From assembly GCA_003342815.1 (NCBI GenBank), contig PTEX01000120.1, positions 2,040,039-2,104,038 of the forward strand: a stretch of 64,000 bases of DNA. The letters run 5' to 3'. The notes under the pieces are model-generated. The model was not told where the DNA came from, searched no databases, and saw nothing but the letters and a program-made list of their open reading frames with translations. The stretch is from Eudromia elegans. Its lineage: Eukaryota; Chordata; Aves; Tinamiformes; Tinamidae. Positions 37,183 through 48,500 of this stretch are shown piece by piece. How positions within the stretch are numbered: the first letter of the stretch is position 1; each line of letters opens with the position of its first letter. A program made the translations under genes and the position numbers.

Positions 37183-39514
37183 GTAAGTCATCAGTTTCCT
37201 AGGTCTTTTGCCTTGAAGAGTATGAAATCGATCGTTATGGTTTCTTCCCCTTCCTCTCTCTATGAGTTACTTGGAACTATTTTTATGCTTTCTAGTACAT
37301 TTGTCTGATCATTCTTTAGTCTGCAACCATAATATATGTGGTGTGTTTTATATATATTGGCCAATTGTTTCTTACTCTTTTTAGGGATAAAGTCTAAATC
37401 CTTTTTTTTTTTTTTTTCCCCAGGTGTCACATATGCATTTCTCTGAGATGCTAACTATAAATAGTTAGCTCATGTTAGCTCTGTATCTTACTGTCCCATG
37501 GATTACTCCTGGTTATATAAAAAATGCAGTTAGTGCACAAAGGTGCACAAGGATAAGCTTAGGAAAAACAAATTTGGAATAACCTTTTGTCATTAGAAAA
37601 GACACCGTTACAATACAAAGTTTGGGAAAATGCGGAAAAAAATGCAGACAAAGTAAATCTGATAAGCCTCAGGCTCTTGAGGCTTTGCAAAGTCAGGACA
37701 AATCTGTGGTTTTAATTTTTTAGATTTTAATTGAACTAAGAATAAATTTTTCTCTTTGCACATAAAGGGTATTATTTATTGCCTACCAGAAGATTTTGAG
37801 TGTAACACTCTTTTTTGTTTTTTCTTATCCAAGAAAACAAAAGTACTGCTCAATTATTTGACCTGAACTTTTCAGTGATAATACTGTTTTCAGTGCAGGA
37901 AATCTTTCTGAGTATCGCTCTAAAATCTACAATAATAAGCAAGAATTACTCTTAAGTTAGTCTATTGACACCATTACTCTAATAACAACATTTATTAGTT
38001 ATTGAGACCTCAGTTTTGATATTTTGTATTTAAGCACGTAGAAGATAGAACTAAACTCCGATGTTCAGCTCTGCATTCTTGCTATGGCTTTTTATAAACT
38101 GAATTCTTAACTAAATTTGTTTGTATTGTATTGCATATCGTGAAAAGCATAACTGGCATCTTTTTAAGACATTTGTCTTTATGTGGAGAAATGTAATCAG
38201 TAAATCAGTTGGGAGAAGTCCAAAATAAAATATTTTTCAATTTGTGCTTTTAGTAATATAGAAACAAATTATTACATCCAGAGGGTCTGCAAGGCTGATG
38301 AAACAGAGTGACCACAAAGGAACATTAGTAAAAAGTGTTGCACACAAGATCAAGAAACTGAAAAATCTACTACATTTATCAATATTTACTATCATTCTCT
38401 TTCATATTCTGTATAATTATCTTTCACACAAATAAAGGAAAGTTCAAAGAATGGAAAATTAAATTTAAAAAAACCCTCAAAACTTGGATTTGAATAATTC
38501 TGAACTTTAGAGAGGAGAAATAAAAAGAAGTGTGTTTCAAAAGTGGAGCTTGACAAAGTTTTGTTGATAAGGCTATCTAAAGTTACAGTTGATGTTGTCA
38601 TTTATAAGCAATGTAGTCTCTGTGTAGAGTAAGTTAGTGTGTTGTTACAGGATGCATACAAAATTTCCCTCTCTCTTCGAGGAAATACTCCTTTCTTTCT
38701 TTGGCTGTTCATCCTGGAGTGGTGTCCTGGCTCTCTGCAGCATCTAACTGTTATCAAACTCTCCAGCCTGACTCATCTCTTATTCCTATGTATTAACACT
38801 TTTATATTTCTTTTCTTTTTTATCTCCAGAGCTGTTATAGATGTGTATAATGGTAGCAGGGCAGGCTATTTGATGTTTAGCAGGTGTCATGATTTTCAGA
38901 TTGTACTTTCACATACTCTTCTCAATAGCTATTCAATGCTAAATGAAAGTATATGAGACTCAGTTTGTGTCCCATATTGATTTTCATGATGGCAAATTCC
39001 AGAAAGCGAGTTTCTTTCAAAGCATCCACATTCCCAGGTCTATCTCTGCTGCTATGTTTTCTTCTATTTGATAGGTGTTATGTTGCCTATTTTGTAATTT
39101 AAGCAGTCTATCTTCTCCTCATTTCACTTTATTCCTTGCTGCAGCCTTACTTTCTTGTACTTTAGTTGAAATTCTATTTTGCTAGTTACAAGCAAACATT
39201 TAATGTCTTTCTTTCTCAAAATAAAAAGTTTTGAGGCATCTTTACAGGCAATTACCTCAAGCAGTCTGTCAAAACCCTTCATTCCTTAATAGCACTCACA
39301 ATATTATAATTATTATTAGAAAAAAAGAAAGAGAAATATTTAAAATATTAACCATTATACATTTAGCTTATAGATCACTAAGCCAGTTAAGATATGGTAG
39401 AATTTCCATGTGTCGGAACTGTCGAAATGAAAAGACGTTATCATCGTTAGACAGTAGGATGAAAGTTTTGCTTCTAGTTTATTAGAAAGGCTTACCAGAA
39501 GTTTAGCAGTTTGG

Positions 39515-39655
39515 AGACCGAATTTCAATTTTGCCATAGACTTTTTTTTTTTGACTTTCAACCAGTCATTTGTCTCCATTGTTCTCATTTTTCATCTGCA
39601 AACTGAACCACCATACAGTACTGCTGTGATGATACTTGGAATATTGTGAAAGGTG
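39515..39655 (+). mobile_element. Possible MIR-like SINE fragment
   Basis: The order GACTTTCAACCAGTCATTTG, TCTCATTTTTCATCTGCAAA, then ACAGTACTGCTGTGATGATA resembles the MIR/CORE-type order (gacctt..caagtcactt; ctcagtttcctcatctgtaa; tagtacc..gttgtgaggat). Identity is low and the stretch is interrupted by a T-run at 39541-39552. Assigned from memory of the consensus order, so this is a weak call. Confidence 0.35.
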
Positions 39656-42600
39656 AAATAATATGCAAGTCACATAAAAGGAAATAAAGGATACAGAACT
39701 ATGTACTTGGAGATGAAAAAAATACACTAAAAGATGACTGGATTTTTATATATCAAAAATTTTCATTTAGTTTATCTGATAGCTCCTCTTGTGCATCTTG
39801 AAAGATGTTATTTTTGTTTTCAAGTCTACCTTTTCTAAAACTCAACATTGCCATGTTCACTCAGAACTGAACCTTCATTAATCAGAAGAAAAAATCACAG
39901 AGAGGCACAAATATCAGTTTAATATAGAGAAGCCTGTAAAGGTAATAAAATTCCTCTGATCAGAAATGTTGCATCTAGATTTTTGAAATTAAGCAATAGA
40001 TATATATTGGCAACTGTAATGACAAACAGTTTTGATCAACAAAAAGATATTAAGTAAATAGCTCAATAGCTTTAGCACTGTAGGTGAATCATTCATTTTA
40101 CAAAAGTACAATCAATGACTGTGCGGTAGGTCATCAGAAAGTTCATCTCTCTTATTCTCAGCACTGGCATGATTTGCTGATGTTAAGTATCAGTCAACTC
40201 TATCTCAAATATGTCATTTAATAATCAATTTAAATTGTCTTTAAAATGAAATACATATCACATTAAAATTAATAATAGATTCTCACAAATCTTCAATCTT
40301 AAAAAGCACGAGAAAAATTATGCAAAGCTATTGAGTCACTTACATAAACTGACTTATTTCATTAGCCCATAATTCCACCTCAGTGTATTCAAACAGAGAA
40401 CACTTTAAAGATCAGAAAGGCTGTCTGGCTCACCACATTTTGCTTTTTTCAGTTATAAGATAATGATATTTGTTACTTTCTTCCAATAAACAAACTAGAA
40501 TACCTCTAGAAGTCCCTCAGATTCTCCGTTTTAATTCTTTCACAAGGATATTTATTTACGTTTGTTAGAAACATATTGTTTTCTTGTATTGATTTCCCTG
40601 GTGATCACTGATAAGAGCTTATTTAATTTCAGGTATCAAGCTTTACTTATGGTACTTTAGAGACAGAAAAGCCTCCTATATTGATCTTTATTATTTTTTT
40701 GAATTCATAGCCCTTTTCAGTTCAGCCATGGATTAACTTTTAAAGAGTTCTAAGTGGGCCAAATTCTAACTTTCTTCCTGAGGACAGTGATTTTTAATCT
40801 AACACATATCTCACTGTTGCTGTTACTGTTCAAGTGTTCACCTGGCATCAGACTGAGATCTGTGGACATCTGGGACCGCCACTGAATTTGGAGTAATTGG
40901 TCTCCTCAGCAGCGTAACAGGCTCCCTGAGGAATGGGGAAAATACTGGAGAGAAAAGGAAACAGGTGAATTATGCTGCTCTCCTTCCTTGAATCCTGTGA
41001 TCAAGAACTGGCAGAAACTCCCTGTTGGTGGAAAATTATGAAAGACTTCCTAATGTTTTGCTAGCAATGTGGTGCATGTGGGAGGGCTCGTGAGCAGTTG
41101 GACTCAGCTGTGCAGACAGGCAGCAAAATCTCAGCACTTGCTCCGTTACTAGAGCAGCTGGGATCCATCTTTGCTCCATTTTTCTGCCTCTCTCGTATCT
41201 GTTTCTCATCTCTGTGGCTTAGTTCATTTCCCTCTGTATCCTGCAACAGTGAGTTGGCTGTCCAGAGCAGGGGCTGGAGCTGCCAGTTATGCTGCTGGTA
41301 AATGGAAACTCTAAGTGTCCTCTTAAGCAGCTCAACCTTTCCTGGCAGCAGGTACTCAGGCAAAGAAAGCAAGAGAGAGTCTATTAGCTTCCTAATGGAC
41401 TGAATGCAATCACCAAATCAATTTGGTTAATATTGTTATGAGAAACATGCAACCTACGTGCACATCAGTAAGAGTCAGAGATTCTTCTCACAAAAAAGAA
41501 AAAAAAAAAAAGGTACTTTTTGGAGGGAAAAATTAAAACTAAGGACTTTATACATAAAATAATAATAAGTATTCATCAGGCACTTCCAGAGTCCGCTGTG
41601 GAAAACCTGCGTCAGTTTAAGGCCCTGGTCCTAATACATAACTAAAAATTTAGTTGAAAGATGGAACACAGCCCAGGGAGGAAAGCATGCATTTGGGACC
41701 CAAAATCTACAACTCCGATGGAGCAATTCAGAAACATTCCATAATTAAGACTTGAGTATCATTCTTTTTAATTGTGTTTGTGTTTCAAAGCTTTATAAAA
41801 TATTGTCTTTGGACAAAAAGAGGATACAACATTCTGTGCACTAGACTTAATAAACAAATAATTCATTTTCTATTTATTTTTCTGATGAATCTGAAGTTTA
41901 AATTGCTTTAAAATTAGTTTGAAGCTGAATCAAAGTTTCCATTTAATTCCCAAACCAAACTGGTTCTAATTTGAAATGGAAGTAAGGAATGTATGGAAAT
42001 GTGCCATAGAGCTTGCTGACAAATACTAATAACAGTTATATCATTGTCACAAAACTCATGAACTGAGACTGTAAATGACAAGTGCATTTAAGCTTGTAAC
42101 TGTATGGGCATTGAACGTAGTCCAAAGATCCACACTATTTAAAAGCATTACAGAAATATTGTGCATACTGTGATGATAAAAAACCCCAAATGATAAAAGC
42201 TTACTCCAAATGTGCCAAAAAATGAAGATCAAATATTTTTTCCAAGTCTCATAGAAAGCTTATAAAATCCAGTACTAATTTTCTTTCCATTCTTTTTGAA
42301 ATGTGTTGTAATTATTACATAATTACTTACATAATTATTTGCAATGCATTCAAAGGTACATAGTCTCTTCAAATGCTACTTGAGGTGTAATTTTTTTTTC
42401 TGTTTAATTTGTACTAAAATAAGAAGGGAAGTGAGAATGTTCTCTTTCATCTATCCATTCAATAATATTTTTATGTTTGTACAGTAACAGAAGATCTAGC
42501 GCAATGAGGTTGCTTGTAGAATAGGACACAAATAAGTATGTTTTAAAATTAGTCATAGGACTTTCTTTTTTATACAGAATTTTTTTATATTCCTGCAAAG

Positions 42601-43276
42601 ACCTCTGGCTTTTTCAGTCATCTCCTGAGATAGATAAACCATTTATACCAGCCATTTCACAAGCAAATAGAAGTTTACCATTAAAATAATTTATACATCC
42701 CCCTTCAGCTTCCTTTCCTCTTGCTTATATCACTCCCTAAATGTTTCTCACTAAAATAGTCTTAATATACTTTTACTGCTCTAGTACCTCTTTAACTTCA
42801 ACTCATTTTTTTTCAATACATACGTTTATTAACATATAATGATTTATTTGATACCCAGTTTCTAGCATTGTTCTTCCACCAACATTGGCCTTTTCTTTCT
42901 AGTGTTTATCTCCAATGTGTTTATAGCCTTAGTCTTCTCTCTTTGTCTTTGTTGCTTGTCAAAATTTCTCTCTTTCCCTATCCTTCTCTTGTGGCTAGAA
43001 GGCATATCAAATTTATTTTCCAGCATTACCTGAATCTAACTGATAGCAAATCAGCAGTTCATGATGCATAGCTCAGAGTAAACCAAGAGAAGGTATATAC
43101 CTCTCAGAATATTAAAATCAAGATAATATTCTACTACTGCTCTTGCCTTTTAATGCTTCTGCTTATTACTTCTCAAGCCGCTGACTGGGAAAGGTGAAGA
43201 GCTTACTGACTTTCTTCACCCTTTCTTCTAATTTTGTTTGCCTCTGAGATGTATCTACTCAAATGTGATTGGTAAA

Positions 43277-43603
43277 TTAAAATCCAACACTGAGATCTGG
43301 AGGCCTCTGCAAGCCAGAAGTACCAGCTGCCCACACAGCTTGAGAACAAACCACTATCCTTAACATACCAGTGTTAAGGATACCTCCTGACACAAGTATT
43401 CCCACCGACTGCATGAACGCTGGAGTTAATAACTGCTGCCTAGCCTGAGCAAAGGTTGTCATATTGAGTCCTCTACTGGAAGGATGAAGAAAGCAATCAA
43501 CAGGCTGCCGTGAAGGGCTGAACCTTACAATCAGAGTAGGGTCTGACATGGACTTTGACCACCAGTGAAGTCTCGCCTTCATAGCTGCTCTGTCACTTCC
43601 CAC
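43277..43603 (-). other. Unassigned G+C-richer block with a 108-codon open frame
   Basis: Read on the minus strand, the block is open for 108 codons and ends at a natural stop. Composition is distinctly richer in G+C than both flanks, and amino-acid use is balanced rather than low-complexity (an internal stretch reads FAQARQQLLTPAFMQSVGIL). No domain, signal peptide or family is recognised. The upstream side is A/T simple sequence, so no promoter is evident. It may be a piece of an unrecognised mobile element, an old retrocopy or a non-coding exon. Confidence 0.25.
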
Positions 43604-43609
43604 TCCATT

Positions 43610-43683
43610 TATTTTATATTATTTATTATATATATATTATTATATGTATATATATTTCATATTTATAATATATTATTTATTAA
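43610..43683. repeat. TA/TTA simple sequence
   Basis: About 74 bases of ATTATATATATATT words are bounded by near-identical 11-mers CCCACTCCATT (43599-43609) and CCCACTCTATT (43684-43694). Confidence 0.8.
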
Positions 43684-45430
43684 CCCACTCTATTATAACT
43701 AGCACAGCTGTTTGTGGGAAAGTAGTTTACGGAAAGGATTGAATTTAAAAATAATTTCTGTTTCCATCCACTCTCCTGCTGTCCATCTTAACCTGAATTA
43801 TTTTCAACCAAGGCTAGTTCCTTCATCTGGCTTTTCTGGGGTCCCCAAACAGCTGTTGCTATAAAGAGAAGACTGGGTGGGTTGTTGGAGACTGACTACG
43901 GCTATGGTCAAAAGAAACTCACGTCAAATGACAACCTTAGCTGTGGGTTATTACCCAAAGAAAGGAAGTATGTTTATCATAGAAAAAATTATAAACTACT
44001 CAGTTACTTAGATTAAACAACTAGTTTTGGAATGTGAAACCCCTTGAACATAAAAGTCTTTTAGGTCCTGGAAATATCAGGGGCAAGAATCAATATGCAC
44101 TCTTTTAACAAATATTACTTTTGCACTTCTTAACCAAACTAAAAATAAATTCTTAAAATCCATATTAAGTCAACTATAAATAAAACGGTCTGTATGAAAT
44201 CTATTTAGGTGTAAAAGCTCCTGAAAATAAAATACTTAACTTCTCCCAATTTCATTGGGCTTAAATATAAATTTAAGAGCATGACTTTTTTGAAAATCAT
44301 ATTTCCTCTCTTCAGAATTAGACATACCTTGTTGCTTTAGCCCTCTTTACAGTATAAACCTAAGATGGATACATGCATGAAATTTTGGACCTACAACCTC
44401 TGACTGTATTTAAAAAATGAATATGATATAATTTGTAATACAATTAGTAATACTATTATATATTTGACATATGACATTTGGGAGATTTTATCAATATATT
44501 ATCAAAAAATTTGGTGCCATTCCACTTTGAAAACTAAAAACACGGAATTTCATATTTATTGTAATCCTTTGTCCAGGATTAAACTACAGGCTAAACTACA
44601 TTTCAACCCAACAGAAAAAGTAGCCAGCTTAATGAAATACGTGTTTTGTGATCTAGAGCAGAGCCACATCTATATTGAAACATGACTTAATTTAGCTTTC
44701 ACAATGTGCTAAAAGTTTAAAAGTTATACTATAAATGTTAAAATATTCAAAATGTAGTTGGAGAGAAATTGGACAATATTTTATGCAATAAACAATGAGT
44801 CTTTCATGTGAGTGCTAGTCTATTAAATGTCAGGAGGCAGCTTGCTTTAGAGTTATAGTCAACTGGAAAATTAAGTACTCCCATTGCCCTGTTTGTCTCT
44901 TGTAATTAATTGGATCATTTAGTATAGAGGTATTCACAAAATGCATAAACATGGAAGAGGTGTATCTTAACAATAAATCTAAAATATATGGGTTATTAAA
45001 TGCCTAATGGGAAAATAGTAAGATCTTAAAATTTTATAAGTAATCATGTACAGATGCAAGATCAGATACTATGTAAATAGGATTTTGACTCAACATAAAG
45101 GTTGTTACTTAATCTTTTTAGCAAGCCATCTGAGGATAATAGTTGTTTGCCGAAACCTTTTAATGTCGATAAGTATTTGCCACTCCTGTTTTCAACATTG
45201 TGCAGAACCTCCCAGTAACTAACTTCACCCTCAAATCAAAAATTAAATTACTCTAAGAGGCTTTTTTTTCCTCTCCACCTCTTTAATAACAAACAATCCA
45301 TCCACTATATTTCCTACCCAGCTGGCTCTTCTTAGATTCCTGTAGCTGAAGTGGTACAAAATGTTAATTTGTACTAAAGAGATGGAATCATTTTGTAAAA
45401 AATCTTAATTTGACCTCTACATAAAAATAC

Positions 45431-45460
45431 ATTTATTTATTTATTTATTTAATTTATTTT
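45431..45460. repeat. (ATTT)n microsatellite
   Basis: About seven ATTT units with one irregular unit near the end. Confidence 0.9.
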
Positions 45461-46481
45461 GCTATTGTTAACTCCTTTGCTTCTGCTTCCAGGCAAGAGG
45501 TAAAGAAAGTAAAAGCATATATTTTTCACAGAAATGGTAGTGAAAATCATCTATAATGAAAGTACAATAAAAATTAAAAGGACTGAAAAAAGAATTTATG
45601 ATAAAGAAATATGCTTCCTGATTATTTTCATAGTTTTTACTTTTCTCTGATGAATACTTAGAAGAATAGAAATTTAAAACAAGAAAGGAAATATGGAGGA
45701 AATGTTGCAAATTTGGAGTATGAGAATAAATTTAAAGCAAATTTAGATGTTCAAAACATCAAAAAGAAAAGAAAAGATTTTCAAAGAGTTCAGATCAAAT
45801 AGAAGTTTCCAATAGACCAAAGACAATGGTTTGAAACTATACTAAGTGTAGATTAATATCTTAATAAAAATTCAGAAAGAGTGTAGTGATGTAATGAAGA
45901 ACCTGCATTCTACTTACTTATCAAGTGAGTAATTCATCCCCAGGTTTGACTCCAGTCACCAAAGTTAGGTATTCATGTGTGAAAACATAGACATCTGGGC
46001 TGTTTTATGTCAATGGAAATCTAATCAGTACAGTCAACAGACTTTAGAGAGCAATTTGGTTGAGTAAATATAGGTGTCTACTCTAAGATGATCTGAATCT
46101 GTGTTTAGTCTCTGTTGACAGCTCTGTATCAAATGTCATAGGTACTTAGATAGAGAGACATTTAGATTGAGATAGCAAAAATGTAAGTGTTTTGATTTGT
46201 AACTGAATCTCAGTGTGTCTTGGATCAATGATTTCAGAGCAAAACACTGAAGACAAGGATTCCATTTTGTCTTTATTTCTAAATATGAGGCCCAGCAAAT
46301 GTCTCCCCTTGGTGTGTCCCCACTCACCTGTCAGGAAGTTGCCATCAATATACCCAGAAACCTCCTGCTTGTGTCTTATTGTGTTTTCCCTCTAGTGGAT
46401 TAATTAGTTAGTGGGTTAGTTAAAGTTCCCGCGCAGGTACCAGAGCTCACCAAAGAAAGGTTTCTACCACATCTACTTTGT

Positions 46482-46517
46482 GATCGACTGATCGACTGCG
46501 GTCTATAGCAGACCGCA
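46482..46517. repeat. GATCGACT direct repeat and 8-bp hairpin
   Basis: GATCGACT occurs twice in tandem (46482-46497) and runs into TGCGGTCT-ATAGC-AGACCGCA, a perfect 8-bp stem with a 5-base loop at 46497-46517. The surrounding 46430-46620 is richer in G+C than its flanks and has several CpGs. Confidence 0.75.
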
Positions 46518-47756
46518 CCACAGTGTCACCCATGTCGGTCAACCCTCTAATTCTGATCCATGAGACCTCAGCAAGCTCATCATTCAACCTGAAACAGCTC
46601 CGAGCACTACAGCTACTTTCTTATAACAACCAAAATTCTGCCTTCTCACTCTCCTGATATCCATCAATTCTTAATCCAAGCTTCTACAATAGAAAGTACT
46701 GCAGCTAGCCAGAACTATAGATACCTAGAGAATTTCAATATCACTTTAAGTTTTTGGCTCCTACAGATTTATGCAGCTGCTGAATGGTATTTCTATAAAT
46801 GCATGTAGTCCCTATGTATTGAGGTAGAATCCTAAAGGGTATTTTTTTCCCAAAAAAATCTCTATGTATCTAGCCCAAAGTATTCCATTTCTCTTACCCA
46901 AAGATTGTATTTTTTTAAAAAATATTTTAAAATATTTTAAATGAAAAAAAAATCCATCAGTTTTCAGAGGGGGTTTTGAATGAAGTTGTACTACACTTTC
47001 TGCAGTTAATATGGGCTAAGAAGCATGCATAATATGCAAAGCCAAATTTATTAACAGATTAATTAAAGTCTTGACAGTCTAATCAAAGAGTTTTTATTAA
47101 TTGCAATGCAATGATACTAATATTTATAGTAAAAAGTATATCATTATTACAGAAAAGGGAAAAACTTTCAATGATAATGTGTTTAAAATATTACACTTTC
47201 TAGAATTTATACCTTTCTGCATTTTTAAGTTTATGATTGCATTGGCCCTGAAATCCAAAGGTTGCCATTGCTAATCTTCCTCAAGGAAAACCGATGAAGG
47301 AGCTTAGATGACTCATCAGGCTGATAGAACTATTTTTGCTAAGAAGAGTGTGATGGTTTAATGGGTGTTTCTTCCTGCTTCCTCCCAGGCACCACAGTTT
47401 GCTCTTTCTTCCTTTATCTTCAATTCCACTTTATCTCTGAATTTAATATATATAGTATGCTTTACATACATTGAATAGTTATTTATTGTATATAAAACTA
47501 GTTTTATTTAGCTCCTATTCACTCCTTTAATGAACAAGAATGTACCATTTTTGAGTTATTTATAGGCTAGGCTCCCTGGTTTCATTCTATGCTCACACTT
47601 TCAGGGTTTCTGCTCTCATCTTGTATTATCTTTTTTTTTTTTTCTTTTTTCTGCCTGTACATTAAATTACTCGCTTTATAGACTCCTCTGACTTCCTGTA
47701 ATTCTATCATCAGTGTACATTCCACTAAGAAGATGCAAAACCTGAAGTCACAGAAT

Positions 47757-48500
47757 CCACAGAATCACAAGAATCACAGAATGGTTGAGATTGGAAGGGA
47801 CCTCTAGAGATCATCTAGTCTAACCACCCTGCTCCAGCAGGGACACACAGAGCACAGGACACAGGGTGGCATCCAGGTGGGTTTTAAGATCTCCAGAGAA
47901 GGAGACTCCACAACCTCTCTGGGCAGCCTGTTCCAGGTCTCTGTCACCCTCACAGTAAAGAAGTTATTCCTCACATGGATATTCCTCACATGGGTTTCAT
48001 GTGTTTCAATTTGTACCCATTACGCCTTGCCCTATCACTGGCCACCACTGAGAAGAATTTGGCTCCCTCATCCCGACATTCATCCTTCTGTTACTTACAC
48101 ATATTGATAAGATCCACTCTCAGTCTTCTCCAGGCTAAACAGGACCCGCTTGTTTAGTCTTTCCTCATACGATAGATACTCCAGTCCCTTAACCATCTTT
48201 GTTGCTCGTCGCTGGACCCTCTCTAGAAGCAACATGTCCCTCTCATACTGGGGAGCCCAGAAGTGCACTCAAGACTCCAGGTGTGGCTTCACCAGAGCTG
48301 AGCAGAGGGGCAGGATGCCCTCCCTTGGCCTGCTGGCAACGTTCCTCCTGATGCAGGCCAGGATCTCATTGGCCTTCTTGGCCACACGGGCACATTGCTG
48401 GCTCATGGTTAACTTGTTGTCATCCAGGACTCCCAAATCCCTCTCCACAGAGCTGCTTTTCAGCAAGTCAACTCCTGTTCTTTACTGGTGGAATAACATT
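47757..48500 (-). mobile_element. CR1 LINE, 5'-truncated, minus strand
   Basis: About 740 bases. The 3' end lies on the left (ACAGAATGGTTGAGATTGGA, then the GACCTCTAGAGATCATCTAG block) and the element reads leftward. On the minus strand the end of ORF2 is still visible in one frame: [19 protein letters not shown], then [31 protein letters not shown] and, further on, NFFTVRVTETWNRLPREVVE. This is the C-terminal region after the reverse-transcriptase domain. At least one premature stop follows PHLES and a further break interrupts the middle, so it is dead. It is the longest and least diverged CR1 copy here. A run of ATCACAGA-like repeats marks its 3' terminus at 47750-47780. Confidence 0.97.

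Larger units (their letters stand above)
37183..47756. other. A/T-rich non-coding stretch
   Basis: About 10.6 kb without a recognised gene. It holds a T19-type run at 37402-37418, a MIR-like fragment at 39.5 kb, a somewhat G+C-richer patch at 40850-41400, an unassigned G+C-richer block at 43277-43603, A/T simple sequence at 43610-43683, an (ATTT)n repeat at 45431-45460, a compact hairpin at 46.5 kb and A/T palindromic runs at 46911-46950. Confidence 0.5.

Noticed and set aside
41061-41372. Minus-strand frame of 103 codons in a G+C-richer patch
   Set aside because: No family resemblance, no splice or promoter context, and an overlapping plus-strand frame of similar quality.
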